A stretch of 64,000 nt of DNA. Origin: Ahaetulla prasina (taxonomy: Eukaryota; Chordata; Lepidosauria; Squamata; Colubridae). The translations under genes were made by a program, and so were the position numbers. A model generated the notes under the pieces. It had not been told where the DNA came from. It did not search any database and worked only from the letters and a program-made list of their open reading frames with translations. Positions within the stretch are counted from its first letter, which is position 1. Every line of letters starts with the position of its first letter. Shown here piece by piece: positions 44,759 through 57,342 of this stretch. The stretch is from the NCBI RefSeq assembly GCF_028640845.1, contig NC_080541.1, positions 34,563,935 through 34,627,934 on the forward strand, given 5' to 3'.

Positions 44759-46639
44759 GCTAAAAAAATAGTGAATGAGAAATGGACTGTTATGGTTATA
44801 TAGCTTCTGCTAAAAATAAGGGACAGCTCCTTTATCTTCCAAATGAAAAGTTTTGGTCCACACTACAGGCCACCATAACTTTCTAGAATACCCTAACATC
44901 CTTCCCTTGAATCTTTGAAGTTTTTGTTAAAAGGCAACATGAATAATCAAATATGTACAAATGGAAATTGAGGAAGATGTGGTGTGGGAGGTGATTTTGA
45001 AGCTCTTGAGCTACTTGCAACCACTACCTCCTGATTGTTAACATTTCTGAAAGATGTTATCATCTAGTCTATGCTGACCTTGGCTAAAATCCAAGGACAT
45101 GGGAAGGATGTTTCTTTGGGGATTCAGTTCTTTTCACTTATAATGGAAACATTAGTGATTTCTCTTGTAATATTACTTAGAGAACCATTATCATGAAGAT
45201 TTGCATAGGCCACTATCAGACGTTAGCATAAATGGACATGTGTTAGTGTCTAAGATTTGTAGGGATCACCTCTAAAATTTCTTAAGCTTTGGTAATATTG
45301 CTGTTTGTTAACCTGCTGCCACCAGAGGACCGAGCCATGAGAGGAGAGAGATAGAGAGCTATTAAAGATGAATTGGCAGCAGCGACCATGGCTAGAAGAA
45401 AGAGATGTTATCAAGACATACATTACTGGAAGCATTGGCCAATTGGCTATTCATCATCAATAAAAGGGTTACAATCAAAGTAGGAGTGTACACCAGAAAT
45501 AGCTAAGGAATCCCACAATACTTTAGTGATTTTTTTAAAAAAATGGAAATTTATCCTCTTCACTAGGTTAATACCAGAAACTGCAGTACCACCAGATACA
45601 TACAAAATGATCCCAGACAGTGTGTGTGTGTTTGTTTATTTAATTTTTATGATTTGTCCTTGAACTGTAATAAACATTTATTTGTACATCATGATTCACA
45701 TTTAGTAATGGGTCCATATACACAAAAAGTTCAGAATCTCTATGTGCTAAATACATTCTCTTGTGTGGCTGTACATGTTTCAATCTACATATTATTTGAA
45801 TGCAATATTTTAAATTGTGCCCTGTATAATTTAGACTTCACTTTTCTACTTCTCCCACTCTTCTTTTAGCACAACAACAACAAAATTCTGTGAATGGTTA
45901 GGTTAAAAGCTTTATCAAGAAACTGTCTATAACCTTGTAAATATCTAGGTTACCATCACTTGAATAGACCATAGACTAAGTTCAATAGACCATATAAAGG
46001 TTGAACGATGATTGATTCTGATGCACAGAAACTCCATATACTAAGTGAGACAATTGTCAGAACTGAAGATGCTTCTCCTGTAAAGGTCAAAGGTATCTTC
46101 TGATGAATGGCAATGTTTGCTAATAGATACAAATGACGCAATACAAATGCATCCTAACTCTTCCTCTTTCAGTGGGCCATATGCCCATTTTAACACCTGG
46201 TGACTCTGTAGTGTAAGCACAATTGAAGGCTCACGATAGCTTTGTTTTGTTAAGATGTGCTGCTTTTACCTTCCACACAGTTGCCAATTGTGTGTATGTG
46301 TGTGTGATTATTGCCCATCTGCTGCCCTTTCTGGCATAGATAGGAAGACAGCATATGGGCCAGATAACAAGCACACAGAAGGCAGTGAAGTAGGGAAGAA
46401 GCTCTTAATATTCCTTTTTCTACCACTTTTTTGACTCTTGCTAAACAATTTGAATTATAACTAGGAAATCATTCTCCGGTAAAGCTCCGCCCACCCACCA
46501 ACCCGGCCAAAAAAAAGAAGGAAAAAAGAAGCAGGATGGAGGATGGATGGAGAAGATGGAGAGCTGCAAATCAACTTCTCAATTCCTTTCAAGAGCCTCC
46601 TGCTTTTGTTAGCACTCTTACCTTTTAAAAAACAAGACA
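44759..46639. other. No recognised feature
   Basis: AT-rich DNA; the stretch 46480-46510 (aagctccgcccacccacc) may be a scrap of a hAT-type element. Confidence 0.35.
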
Positions 46640-47114
46640 AGAATAATATTGTTGCATTCAGTTTTGGTTGCCACGATGTAAAAAAAGATGTTGAGACTCT
46701 AGAAAGAGTGCAGAGAAGAGCAGCAAAGATGATTAGGGGACTGGAGGCTAAAACATGAAAGAACGGTTGCAGGAACTGGGTATGTCTAGTTTAATAAAAA
46801 GAAGGACTAGGGGAGACATGATAGCAGTGTTCCAATATCTCAGGGGTTGCCACAAAGAAGAGGGAGTCGGGCTGTTCTCCAAAGCACCTGAGGGTAGAAC
46901 AAGAAGCAATGAGTGGAAACTGATCTAACTGTCAGGAACTTCAAAGAAAGAAGCAACTTAGAACTAAGGAGAAATTTCCTGACAGTTAGAACAATTAATA
47001 AGTGGAACGACTTGCCTGTTGTGAATGCTCCAACACTGGAAATTTTTAAGAAAATGTTGGATAACCATTTGTCTGAAATGGTGTAGGTTTTTCTGCCTGG
47101 GCAGGGGGTTGGAC

Positions 47115-48078
47115 CAGGAGTGAAATCTAAAAATTTTCCCTACCGGTTCTGTGGGCGTGGCTTAATTGGTGGGCATGGCTTGGTAGTCAGATGACTGGGT
47201 GGGCGTGGCCAATAACAATAAATAATAAAAATAATAAACAAAGTATAAAAAACAATAAGAAGTACCAAAAACCAACTTTCACACTTTACACACACACAAC
47301 ACAACTGACTTACACACAATGTAAAAGCAGCTGCACTTCACACTTCACACAGCCACAAAAAGCTCAAAAACCAACTTTCACACTTTACACACACACAACA
47401 CAACTAACACACACACACACACACACACACAATGCCACATACAGCTTTCTGAGATTTTGTGTGTTTGTGTAGTTAGAGTGAAACACTACAGAAACACACC
47501 AAATCTCAGAAAGCTGCACCAATATTTTATTTTATTTTATTTTATTGTGGACTTCAGTTCCCAGAGTTCCTCAGCCAGCAAAGCCAGCCAGCATTAGTTG
47601 ATCACTGAGGAAATAGATTAGCTAAGCAATTGATTCTGTCTGGGCTGAAAGTGAAACTGCTTTTGGGATGGGAAAAAAGCCATGCTTCATCAGTAATCAT
47701 ATAAGTGCCTTAGAATGTCTACTCTTACTTGTAGAAAACATGTTTTCTACAAGTAAGAGTACAAGTAAGGTTCTGCTGATGAGAAACTCAGATGAGATTG
47801 CCAGAGGAGACTTTAAATTTTTTTTTTAAGTTTAAAGGCTCTGCCGATCTCAGCTGAGGGCGGGATCCTCAAAGTCTTTTTTTTACTTTTAAAGGCATGT
47901 TTCGGCTGAAGAAAAACCGGCTTTTAAAAGTAAAAAAAAAACACCTCTGCTGATGGTGCGGCTCAGCAGAGGCAGGGGAGGCAGGGTCAGGGATTTTTGC
48001 TACCGGTCCTCTGAACCAGCAGCCACCGTCGCTACTGGATTGCATGAGCTGGTCCGAACTGGGAGCATTTCACCCCTG
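47115..48078. mobile_element. 964-bp palindrome-rich hAT-type non-autonomous element
   Basis: The ends caggagtgaaatctaaaaat and gggagcatttcacccctg are inverted repeats. Flanking octamers ggttggac (47107-47114) and ggttaggc (48079-48086) agree at 6 of 8. Contains a repeated caaaaaccaactttcacac segment (47264, 47368), an (AC)n run (about 47404-47432), several hairpins and a 42-nt perfect palindrome at 47720-47761. Near 47552 it has a piece resembling the arm of the palindromic MITE family. No transposase. Confidence 0.8.
47720..47761. repeat. 42-nt perfect palindrome
   Basis: tactcttacttgtagaaaac plus one base is followed at once by its exact reverse complement, with no spacer. Confidence 0.97.
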
Positions 48079-48135
48079 GGTTAGGCTAGAAGGCCTCCAA
48101 GGTCCCTTCCAACTCTGTTATTATTATATAACAAC

Positions 48136-49854
48136 TATATTTTCTGCTGTCAATTTTCAGCAGTGTAATTTCAAAGTGCTAAAGGGGACTCTGAAATCTA
48201 CTGACCACAGATTGGCGACCTCTAGTTTATAATCAAATCCATTTTTTCCCCTATATTTCATATAAAATACAAACTTTTTTTTTGAAGAAGCAGTAATGAT
48301 TAGGAAGCAATTATATTTGACAAACCGCCCTCCAAATGATACCTGGCTTTTGGTTTTACAATTATGTTTCCCAACCAGATTTTATTGTAAATGAAACAGC
48401 AATCTGTGACTTGAATGGCATTGTAAAGGATTGAATATAATAAGGATTGTAGCTTTCCCACTGAAATTAAGTGATCTTAATTCCTTTCTATCTAGCATGG
48501 TATCTAGCATTGTATTTCCAAACCTACAGACTCATTATGGAGGAAAGATAGAATAGCTGTGGAGTAAATAAAGTTCTGAAATGCGTCAGAAACTAAAATT
48601 CAACATCTTCATTTTCACAGCAGTGAGCCAGGTGCTACAGAAATAATCAGAACAGACTGTGAAATTGAGGATTATCCCTTATTTTTTTCATCACATAACC
48701 CCCCCCTTCTTTCATTAATTTATCTTACCAATTTTTAAAAGCCATCACCATAATGTAAGGCCATCACTTCATTATGCACTGAGAAGAAGTGCTTCCTTTC
48801 ATCTGTCAATCAATTTTCTTTATTGTTTTCAATCTTGTTTTATAAGCAAGAAATTATTTGGTGTACTTCATGTACATTATGTTTAATGCTTGGAACAATA
48901 TTGAAATGAAAAATAATATTGGCATCTGTGGGTCCAGTCTTCAAAAATTTCAATCTTTCTTAAGTACAGAAATAGCATGCATTATTTGCATTTCATTATT
49001 TGCTGGAAAGGTATATTTTAATTGGTTATATACGATATTAAGGGGAACTATTTATAATAAAAAAAACATTCCCTTTCAGATCAGTTTCTTAAGTATTCTA
49101 TTTTCAAAACCCTTTATTTCATTTTGAATTAAAACTATATTTAAAATACTTTAGCAAATTATTTACATAACAAAACAGGGAAGACATGGTTTTCATATAC
49201 TTAATTTTCCACTGGACCATTTTACAAATCTGACAACATCCTTAGAAATGTTTTGCTGAACTATAATTTGTTCAATAAACTAAAATTAGCTAGGTTCATA
49301 CATCATGATAAACCATAATCTACACTTTATCAATCACAGTAGTGCAATTCATTTGTATCGTAAAGCAAACGCTAACAAATATTTTCTATGGGTGAGTTAT
49401 ATCACTTCTATTGGTGACTGTTTTCCCCAAGCTACTCAGTCCAGATTAGAAATGAATGGTTAAATTCTAACATAGCCACACTTTGTTACCGATTAAATTA
49501 AGTCTTCAGTTGACCCTAATGTTTGAACAATAACATACAGAGTTCTCCAATTTTAACTGACTGACTGATTAATAACTTAACTATAATTAGGCCTGGCTGT
49601 TGAAGGCTTGACTGCATCTAACTGCAAGGTTGCTGAATTTTTAGTACACATGAAAAAGATTCTAGATACTTTACGTGCTCTAATAATGAACTTTGACTTC
49701 TTTAATAAACTTCTTTGAAAAAGCATAGGAGTTGATTTGCTTACTTTCAGCCTGGATATTATTGTATTCATCAACTATGAACTGAATTTTAAATGTATGG
49801 GTCTTTCTTTATTGTTTTAAATGTATATGGTATTTTATTGTCCCAAAGGTATAT
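48136..49854. other. No recognised feature
   Basis: AT-rich DNA without identifiable elements. Confidence 0.4.
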
Positions 49855-49935
49855 TTTCCAGAGGCAACTGGACTTTCTGTTTCTTGTTTGAAGATGTTTC
49901 GCTTCTCATTCGAGAAGTTATTTTAGTTCTGATAT
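49855..49935 (+). repeat. Palindromic interspersed repeat, fragment
   Basis: ggcaactggactttctgttt and gaagatgtttcgcttctcat match the left arm of the family at 547 and 9505. Confidence 0.65.
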
Positions 49936-50685
49936 AGTATTTTATTGAATGACAGTAAACCCCATAAAGTCATATTGGCAAGATGGATATCATAGAAGCT
50001 AAATACATATATACATACAGTGCATACATACATATCTAGGAAAATTCAGTATAATTCTAAAAAGTGAAAGGAGGGATGACTGGGAACCTAGGAGTATGTA
50101 TGTATTTAAAAGTTTTCACCCCAAGTTCTGTTGAACTTTCCAGTCCATTGGTTGGTTACTAAGATTGCCAGTCTTATCAATTTCCATTTTTGGAAGCCAT
50201 AAAAAAGACACAATGGAATACAGGAGGATAGTGTCTGGGAAAAATGGCCTTGTCTGTGTATTAATCCCTAGTTACTCTTCTTTCCTAACATATGCTGAGT
50301 ATTCAGTTGGGAAGCAAAGGCACAGTACTCCAATTTATATCATTTTCCGGTGATGTTGTATCAAGTCAAGACGTCTTATCCACATACAGTTGTTTTAAAT
50401 TTTAAAAGTCCAGAAGATCTGAGCATGGATCTATAGATTTTTTTTGTCTGGAGCTTGGCAAGCTGGACCAAAAGTCTGAAGTTCAAGCAGCCTGAGAAAC
50501 AGAGTTTCTCTAAGAACTACAGCTATTGTACCAGAAGAGAAAAAAATTCCTTCTTTGCATTCCTAAATTTCCTATCACCAAATGTATACTGAGTGGCTAG
50601 TCTATTGAGTCATATAGAGGAAAGCAAAACTAGAGGTTACTTTTGATTTTGTTTGGAAATAAGCCTAAAGTTTTTCTGCTCTGTA
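49936..50685. other. No recognised feature
   Basis: AT-rich DNA; a short atacat-type run near 50005-50030. Confidence 0.4.
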
Positions 50686-50687
50686 TA

Positions 50688-50754
<67 letters not shown>

Positions 50755-50818
50755 GAGGGGGGAGAGAAGGAGAAAGGAGAGGAGAGGAGAGGAGAGGAGA
50801 GGAGAGGAGAGGAGAGGG
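50686..50818. repeat. Compound (GT)n-(GA)n-(GGAGA)n microsatellite
   Basis: Alternating gt, then ga, then ggaga-type purine repeat, one after another. Open frames through it are repeat artefacts. Confidence 0.97.
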
Positions 50819-52084
50819 GAGAATAGACTTTGTTTGGTTTCCCTGAGAAGCCAACTTGAATTCAGTCACACTGTAAACAATCTAGAAAATTCATTTATTG
50901 GGGAGGTTAGAAATATAATAAACAAAGTTGTCATATAAGCAGCCAGTTGTTTTCCTATTAACTTTTAAAGATTGTTCTTTTTATATTGCTGAGACATGGA
51001 GTAGTCATGATTTAAATAAATAAATGCTTTCTCTGCCCTCCCTCCCCCTTACTTTTTTTAGGTTAATGTCTAACACGGTAGTTATATAAAAAGCTCAGAA
51101 GATGATTTGCCTTTCAAATCCTTTTTCCAGATGTTACGGGCTTGGCAGGCTGCCTTGGTTAAGTGTCAAGCCTGGCTTGGGTTTTCTTTTCTTTTCTTTT
51201 TTTCAACTTTGCTCTGGTGGTCCCAAAGAGTTACTGGAAGACTTGTTGGACATGTTTTGTATCACTGTATACACCAATAGTGACATTGAAGAGAAACAGG
51301 TAGAGCAATGGAAGGGGAATCTGGTTTCTGTCTTATTTAATTCTGATAGCAGTCTCCCTGTCTGCCTAAGCAGCCCTGAAGCATTTTCTGAGTCCTTCTT
51401 TGGCTTCTTTTTGCACTTTTTGCCTTTGTACACTATAATCTCTTCCTCCACCACACATCCATTCACTTCTCGCTCCCCAGGGAAGGCTGTCAAAAATCCT
51501 TATCTGCTGATGAATGAAAGGAATTTTTGTCTCTGCTGCCTGGAACTGTTTAATGCTGTTCTGGATTATGCTTGGTCAAGCAAATAAAATTTTATATTTA
51601 TATTTTGTATGTAGGTCTGCATGTTCCTTTGATGAAAGTTAAGGTGCCATCACTGACTTAATAAAAGGAACGTTAAAAAACATGTCTAAATGAATAATGG
51701 TGGTTATTTCAGTTGCCCAAATCCTAACAGCCCAATTTGTACTTTATGCAAATTTTTAATGAGAAAAAATAAACATATTAACTGTTGCATTGTTTTTTCT
51801 TTACAATTCCTAACCCAAATGGTAGGAAAAAAGGAGTTTTAGATCATCATCCACATCCGACTAATGAACACTGCTTGGTTATCTGCAACTAAAATTAGAA
51901 TCCAAATGAATAATGGTAAATGAGAATTTAGAATGAGCCCAGCTTTTTATCAGTTTAGTCTTTCACAGCAAACAGATTTATCAGTGTCTCCTTGCCAACA
52001 GTGGACAATAGCACAACCCTTTTTCAATATTGGTCTGCATTATCTGAACATAATATTTAGTGATTAAGTTCCATAGACTTAGTC
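50819..52084. other. Unassigned; contains an unrecognised 161-codon open stretch
   Basis: An open frame at 51102-51587 (plus) has no recognised domain and hydrophobic, low-specificity composition. I regard it as probably not a gene. Confidence 0.35.
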
Positions 52085-52262
52085 CTTTTCTGTGTGTTGA
52101 AGCTAAGCAGGTTTGAGTTGGGTTGACTCCTGAATGGGAGAACTAAAGGAAATTTAGTCATAGAGGAAGTCATGAAGGCATTCTAGAAGAAAGCAATGGC
52201 AACCACTTCCAAGGTCTTGTCAAAATTTGCACGGATGTGTCCATGAAGGCACCAACAGTTGA
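52085..52262 (+). mobile_element. Probable 5S-rRNA-derived SINE
   Basis: gaagctaagcaggtttgag followed 15-20 bases later by tgaatgggagaac matches the internal promoter of 5S rRNA (gaagctaagcagg ... ggatgggagac). Downstream, aagcaatggcaaccacttcc and a caccaacagttgaga end resemble the bodies of squamate 5S-type SINEs. The copy is diverged and lacks the 5S 5' end. Confidence 0.6.
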
Positions 52263-55200
52263 GATCTATTGGGCGGAGGTATTATTCATAATCAATTTGC
52301 TTGAAGCAAAAGGCCAAATTGTTAGAAACATAAACATTATCTCTACCCTCCTTCTGCCTGAAACAGCCCCATCCTGAAAACAAATATGTTGGAAATTACA
52401 ACAAGTAGCAGGGGAGGAATTAAAGTGGGTGGGATTATTCATTTTCTCTCTGATACCCACTTTTTAAATATTTTTAAAACTCTTTACTTTTTCTTCCTCT
52501 CTCTTATAGAGAAGGTAAGGAAAATTTATTTGAATTTGTTGCTTAAAGCGAGTTTTTAAACTCGATCTGAGAGCTATATGAAATTAATGTGAAGGTCGTG
52601 AGTTGCTTTGTAAAAAGATGTTGGTGTTGTTGCTCAATATCTTGTAAGATTACAGGCAAGCTCAATAGAATCATGTTGGATTTCATAGTTTAGTAAGACT
52701 TAATGAGCATTTCTTTTTAAATGGGATTTGGGCCATTGCATAAAGACTCCTAGGAGTAAAATATGGTTGCTGACTCCCGACATAGATCCTAGGGGCGCTA
52801 TGATTTCTCAACTTTTTTCTTAAAATATCTAATTATATTTCCTTCCTCATTATTATGCTATTTCCTTCCCATTTTTAACATGGAGAATTACAGGGGAAGG
52901 TTGAGATATACAAAACTGTTCTGTACACTGTTCTGCACATTGGAATTTTGTAGAACATATTCATCTCTTATTCCTAATTGAGCCTGGGAGAGCAGTGTAC
53001 CTGCATCTATGATTATGTGCGTATAATGTGAAGTCGAATTTATATGAAGGTATCTGTATGTTATATCCCAATGGAAATAGATTAGCCGTTATCATAAGAA
53101 GTAGCACAACTTTACTTCAGCATCCATTAGGAAGAGATCATGAAGAGGTCAGTCAAGCCCAAAAACCCTTTCAAGAGCCTTCTCCAGGCAGCAATTAAAC
53201 ATGCATATATTAGAATAACTTTATTTATTCCCAACCATCCAAGTCTTAATTTCTTAAAGAGGTCATATGCTCTTGCTTATGTATCCCTATCAAATTCAGG
53301 TTAATTTATTCTAATTAATTCCTTGGGTACTAGCCATTTAGATGGTTCCCAATGCCACTGTGCAACAAGAATTTAAATTATATGATGATAGACAGGACTT
53401 TCCCAGATATACTCTTGCCATCTGGTGACTAAAGAAGAGCAAAAACTTCTTACCTATATTTTGAAAAAAAAATGTGAAGGCCAATTCTCTCTTAGCAGTT
53501 TAAATGAAGATGTATAGAAAAACCTGTATGGCATTGAACTGATTATTTGACAAAGAAGTAATTAATTCTGGCAACATTGCTAGCATATATTTGGGTTTCC
53601 TATTCTTACAAAGAAAATACTGTATCAGATTTATTTCTGTGGCTATAATTAAATCACTTTCCACTGAAATAAGTCAAGGCGCACAGTTCCAGGTCATATA
53701 TAGAGTCCTTGCATAAATGAATTTCCAAGTTTTCAGTAGATTTCAATCAACTCTATGCATTTCAATGCACCCCGAAAAAACATGTTATAGATAAAGTTAC
53801 TCAGAGATTGAATTGAATGGAAAGTCCTAATGTATGTCGACCATCTAATGTACAGCAGATCATTGGACAAGCAAGAATGTGCTTACACTGAAAATGTTGC
53901 TAAGGCTATTTACTCTGTAAGAAATTCCATTTATTTTGTGCTACAAAGTTTATAGTGACAAAAATTAACCTCATCACCATTTTGCTCTGGCAAATGGAAT
54001 ACGGCAAAGAGGTTGCGGGAAGCTCTTGTATCAAAAGCTGAAGGGAATTTTACCCTATAGGAAACCCACCTTATGTGACATTCAGATCTAATCAATTTTC
54101 ATACAAAAAGTGATAAGGTCATTATTTCCCATATATTGCTTTTATTTCCCTCTAAATATCACTGCCGTATTAACTGTTAATCTGAAAACCTCATTTAATG
54201 TCAGCTTCCTCAGAGTTATGAAAATTCAGGTAATGTCTTCCTGCTACTAATTGTATTTGAGAAAGTGTTATTAATTTCATATATCAAGTTCGCAGTGGCC
54301 ATCTGTTCCCTCCGAACTGCTGCGTATGCCTCCATCTGCCCTGTTTTTCTTCTATTAATCGGGTAGCAAGAGCTCAGATGATTGGGAAGTTTCACTCTGA
54401 CTTTGGATTTGTCACTCCTCATCAAGCCAGCTGTGCATTTTTAACAGACTTTAAAGGAGCTCAGCAGAGAATTTCAATGTTATTACTAATCATTATTATT
54501 AAAAAGGGAGAAAAAGTTCTATCTTATTGCAAAAATAAATATGCAGAAGTTGCCAGATTACACTTCTCTGTTTGGTAGAATAGTCCTTGCTCACATCAGT
54601 GTGCATGATAAGGTACAGAAACCTGTAAATGTTTAATAATTTAATAATTTAGTAATAACCTTATATAATTATAAAAGGTTATCAGCATCTGGACAAACCA
54701 AAATTATTCATGAGAAAATCACAGATTAATAGGATTAATATATAGATTGATTTTGGGGCCACTGCCATTTTCATGAGCTAAATGTATGAAGTATGTTTAT
54801 GTAAATACCATGGTGCACAATTAATGATTTCTTATCACATTCAGGAAATGAGTACTAGACCTTATTTTTATTAATTAGGCCACATATGAGAGTGGTTCAG
54901 GGTCATAAAGATGCATAAAATTAGACTGAGAAACGAAGGAGGGATTTGCATTGACAGTAGCTAAGTGAGCTCACTTGGTCCCCTAGAACTTTTATATAGG
55001 GTGACTTATTATGGTTCTTCCAGATGGTGACAAATTAACTCAGGAGAACTATGGAATTAACACACTAGATGAAAAAGAAAGATGTGCAAAACCCATGTGA
55101 TATAGTCAATTTGTGTCACACAACATTTAAACCCTAAAGCCAATTAAGATCCATAAAACATTTTATTCAAGGAGAAATTGAGAGAGATACTGAGAGAGGG

Positions 55201-55339
55201 GGGGGGAGTTTGGGCCGCCAAGCATGTACAGTATCCATTTAGAATATTTTTGATATTATTTTGTAAGTGCATGGGTTTTGGGGGATGTTTGTTTTTGTTT
55301 TATATCCAAAGATGATTGTTGAACTTCCTAAAAGTACAC
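52263..55339. other. No recognised feature; possible conserved segment
   Basis: AT-rich DNA. 54180-54500 has a more complex, repeat-free composition than its surroundings; no coding frame spans it. Confidence 0.35.
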
Positions 55340-55347
55340 ATCTCAAG

Positions 55348-55610
55348 CAGTGGTGGAATTCAAATTTTTTTACTATCAATTCTGGGGGCATGGCTTGGTG
55401 GGCGTGATGTGGCTTAGTGGGCATGGCAGGGAAAGGATACTGCAAAATCCCCAGTCCCTCCTCACTCCTGGTGAAAGAATACTGCAAAATCTCCATTCCC
55501 ACCCCAATCTGGGTTCAGCCAGAGGTAGTATTTGCTGGTTCTCCAAACTACTCAAAATTTCTGCTACCAGTTCTCCAGAACCTGTCAGAACCTGCTGAAT
55601 AGCACCCCAG
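55348..55610 (+). mobile_element. hAT-type non-autonomous element, family A, copy 3
   Basis: Starts cagtggtggaattcaaattt and ends gctgaatagcaccccag. Perfect octamer duplication atctcaag at 55340-55347 and 55611-55618. The interior matches 42060-42354. Confidence 0.92.
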
Positions 55611-55618
55611 ATCTCAAG

Positions 55619-56147
55619 CGTACATAGCTTTGCAAGCTAGGAGCAAACTCCCTTCTGAAAATACATCCATAGATCCAGAGTGTCTTTTAGGAGTGTCAGC
55701 TCATGTATGGAGAAATGGGGACAAACAGAATCCTTTAACGGAAGAATATAGTTTAGCAGTGCTCAAAATAAAAATGTCAAAAAATTAATGCCAGCCATTT
55801 CACTTTGTTATTAGATAGAAAACACGCACGCACACAAAGAAAGAGATGATGCTCCAGTAACCAGGCATATTTTCTTCCCTAAGTGTCCTTGGACTGACTC
55901 ACAGAGAATATTATGAATTACCAATCAAGGTTTTCATGTTACTTAAATATGAGTGACAATGAGATAGGACAGTTTTCCAGTTACAAATGATCTAGCAGAA
56001 GAGCTTGTTACAACATTTGTTCAGGATTATCCTATGCATATTTAGACAGTGAAGTTGCAATTTATATATTTAATATTTAAACTTTGATTAAATTTGGATT
56101 TATTTGCAGTATTTTAATAGGCTTCTTTTTTCACTGTTTGCTTTCAG
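55619..56147. other. No recognised feature
   Basis: AT-rich DNA ending in the polypyrimidine tract and acceptor of the exon candidate. Confidence 0.4.
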
Positions 56148-56195
56148 ATAGCCTTGGTGAAAGTGAAGATGGACAGGGTGCACTTTTTTCCCAAG
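56148..56195 (+). CDS. Candidate 48-bp internal exon of an unidentified host gene
   Basis: A pyrimidine-rich acceptor (gcttcttttttcactgtttg then ctttcag) precedes 48 bases with two of three frames open, followed by a strong donor, aag|gtaagtc. The length is a multiple of three, as expected of a skippable cassette exon. One frame reads IALVKVKMDRVHFFPK; the other, using the split first codon, reads SLGESEDGQGALFSQ. I cannot assign the gene. No second exon is visible within 8 kb either side, so it would sit between long introns. Chance splice-like sites remain possible. Confidence 0.35.
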
Positions 56196-56831
56196 GTAAG
56201 TCATTTCAGGCTTTTAATTTTCAAGGCATTGCCCTTCAAGATTAAATTAATTAAGCTTCTTGAGTAAATAAAGAATTCACACCCTTCTTTTTACATAAGA
56301 GAAAAAGGAAGAAAGTTTTTTATGTAGTCCAATTTCACAAAATATTGTTTGAATTGTGCAGTTTGATGCAGCAAAGGTTGGTGTAAAAATGTCATTCTTA
56401 GACAACAACAATCTTTTGAGTTAAAGCTGGTTGAAAATTGGAAATATTTTAATTAACTGAACAGAAACATTAGTAGTTACCCGCTCACTCATACTAAACA
56501 ATGTTTTAAAAATGGTTTTTTTAATAACCCATTTGTGTCACACACAAAAACCAAATAAATAAGTTTTAAAAAGTTTTAATTTTAACGCTGACTGCTGCAT
56601 TCTTATTTCTGGTACTTTTTCAGTACTCAACATGCTTCACAATCTTCCATTTAGGGATGGGTGAAAATGTAATCTGATTGGCTCATTGTAATGATAAGAA
56701 CATAACACCTGCAGATTTCTTCATCACTAAGGAAGATGTTGAATATGTAAAAAACAAAAATTTCCAGAGTCTTTGATAGATCTTAGCTTTTGGTTCTTGC
56801 AAGAATGACTCTGAAGAATCTCATTCTATAC
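56196..56831. other. No recognised feature
   Basis: AT-rich DNA; would be intronic if the exon candidate is real. Confidence 0.4.
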
Positions 56832-57342
56832 CAGTGGTAGTCAACCTGGTCCCTACCGCCCACTAGTGGGCGTTCCAGCTTTCATGGTGGGCGGTAGGGG
56901 TTTTGTCCGATACTGACGCACTTTCCTTTTTTTAATTTAATTGACTTTTTTTTAAAAAATCATAGCGTTATTTAAAAACATTTTCATTAGGTTTTCATAA
57001 AATTCCCTGTGACAATTTAAATTTCTGAAAATATACTATTTGTATCGGCCACGCACAAGTTTAGTTCATGTTACGTAAGTGATCTATACGCTATAGTGCA
57101 ACCGCAAACAAAAAAGCCTCATCTCAGAATAGCTCATGCATCTCCCCCCACACCATCCAGCTGTAACAGACAAGCAGAGCTGGTAGACGGCGCCCCCCCA
57201 AACCCAATCCACGATGCGCAAGAGGCATGTGCAGATGACGATACACGGTGCATTACTGTGGAACCGGTGGGTGGTTAGAAAATTTTACTACTAACAGAAA
57301 TACAAAAGTGGGCAATAGGTATAAAAAGGTTGACTACCCCTG
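56832..57342. mobile_element. hAT non-autonomous element, cagtggtagtcaacctgg family
   Basis: The left end cagtggtagtcaacctggtc and the right end aaaaaggttgactacccctg are inverted repeats. Perfect octamer duplication ttctatac at 56824-56831 and 57343-57350. A subterminal palindrome (ccgcccactagtgggcg) follows the left end and gtggaaccggtgggtggtta precedes the right. The ends resemble hAT families found patchily across mammals and reptiles. 511 bp, no transposase. Confidence 0.92.

Larger units (their letters stand above)
46640..48135 (+). mobile_element. CR1 LINE 3' end split by a hAT-type element
   Basis: CR1 sequence at 46640-47114 and 48087-48135: LERVQRRAAKMIRGLEAKT (about 46700), SSLIKRRTRGDMIAVFQYL-type sequence, EGRTRSNEWK, then the 3' UTR up to gcagggggttggac. 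After the insertion it resumes tagaaggcctccaaggtccc and ends ctctgttattattatata. The coding part is 5'-truncated and frameshifted near 46757 and 46925. Confidence 0.88.

Noticed and set aside
51102..51587. 161-codon open frame
   Set aside because: No recognisable domain, no supporting splice or promoter signals, and biased hydrophobic composition. A chance frame is more likely.
52085..52150. Functional 5S rRNA gene
   Set aside because: Only the internal promoter region resembles 5S rRNA, with many differences, and SINE-like sequence follows.
52501..52520. Tiny exon between ttatag and gtaagg
   Set aside because: Only a few bases lie between the sites; such pairs arise by chance in pyrimidine-rich DNA.
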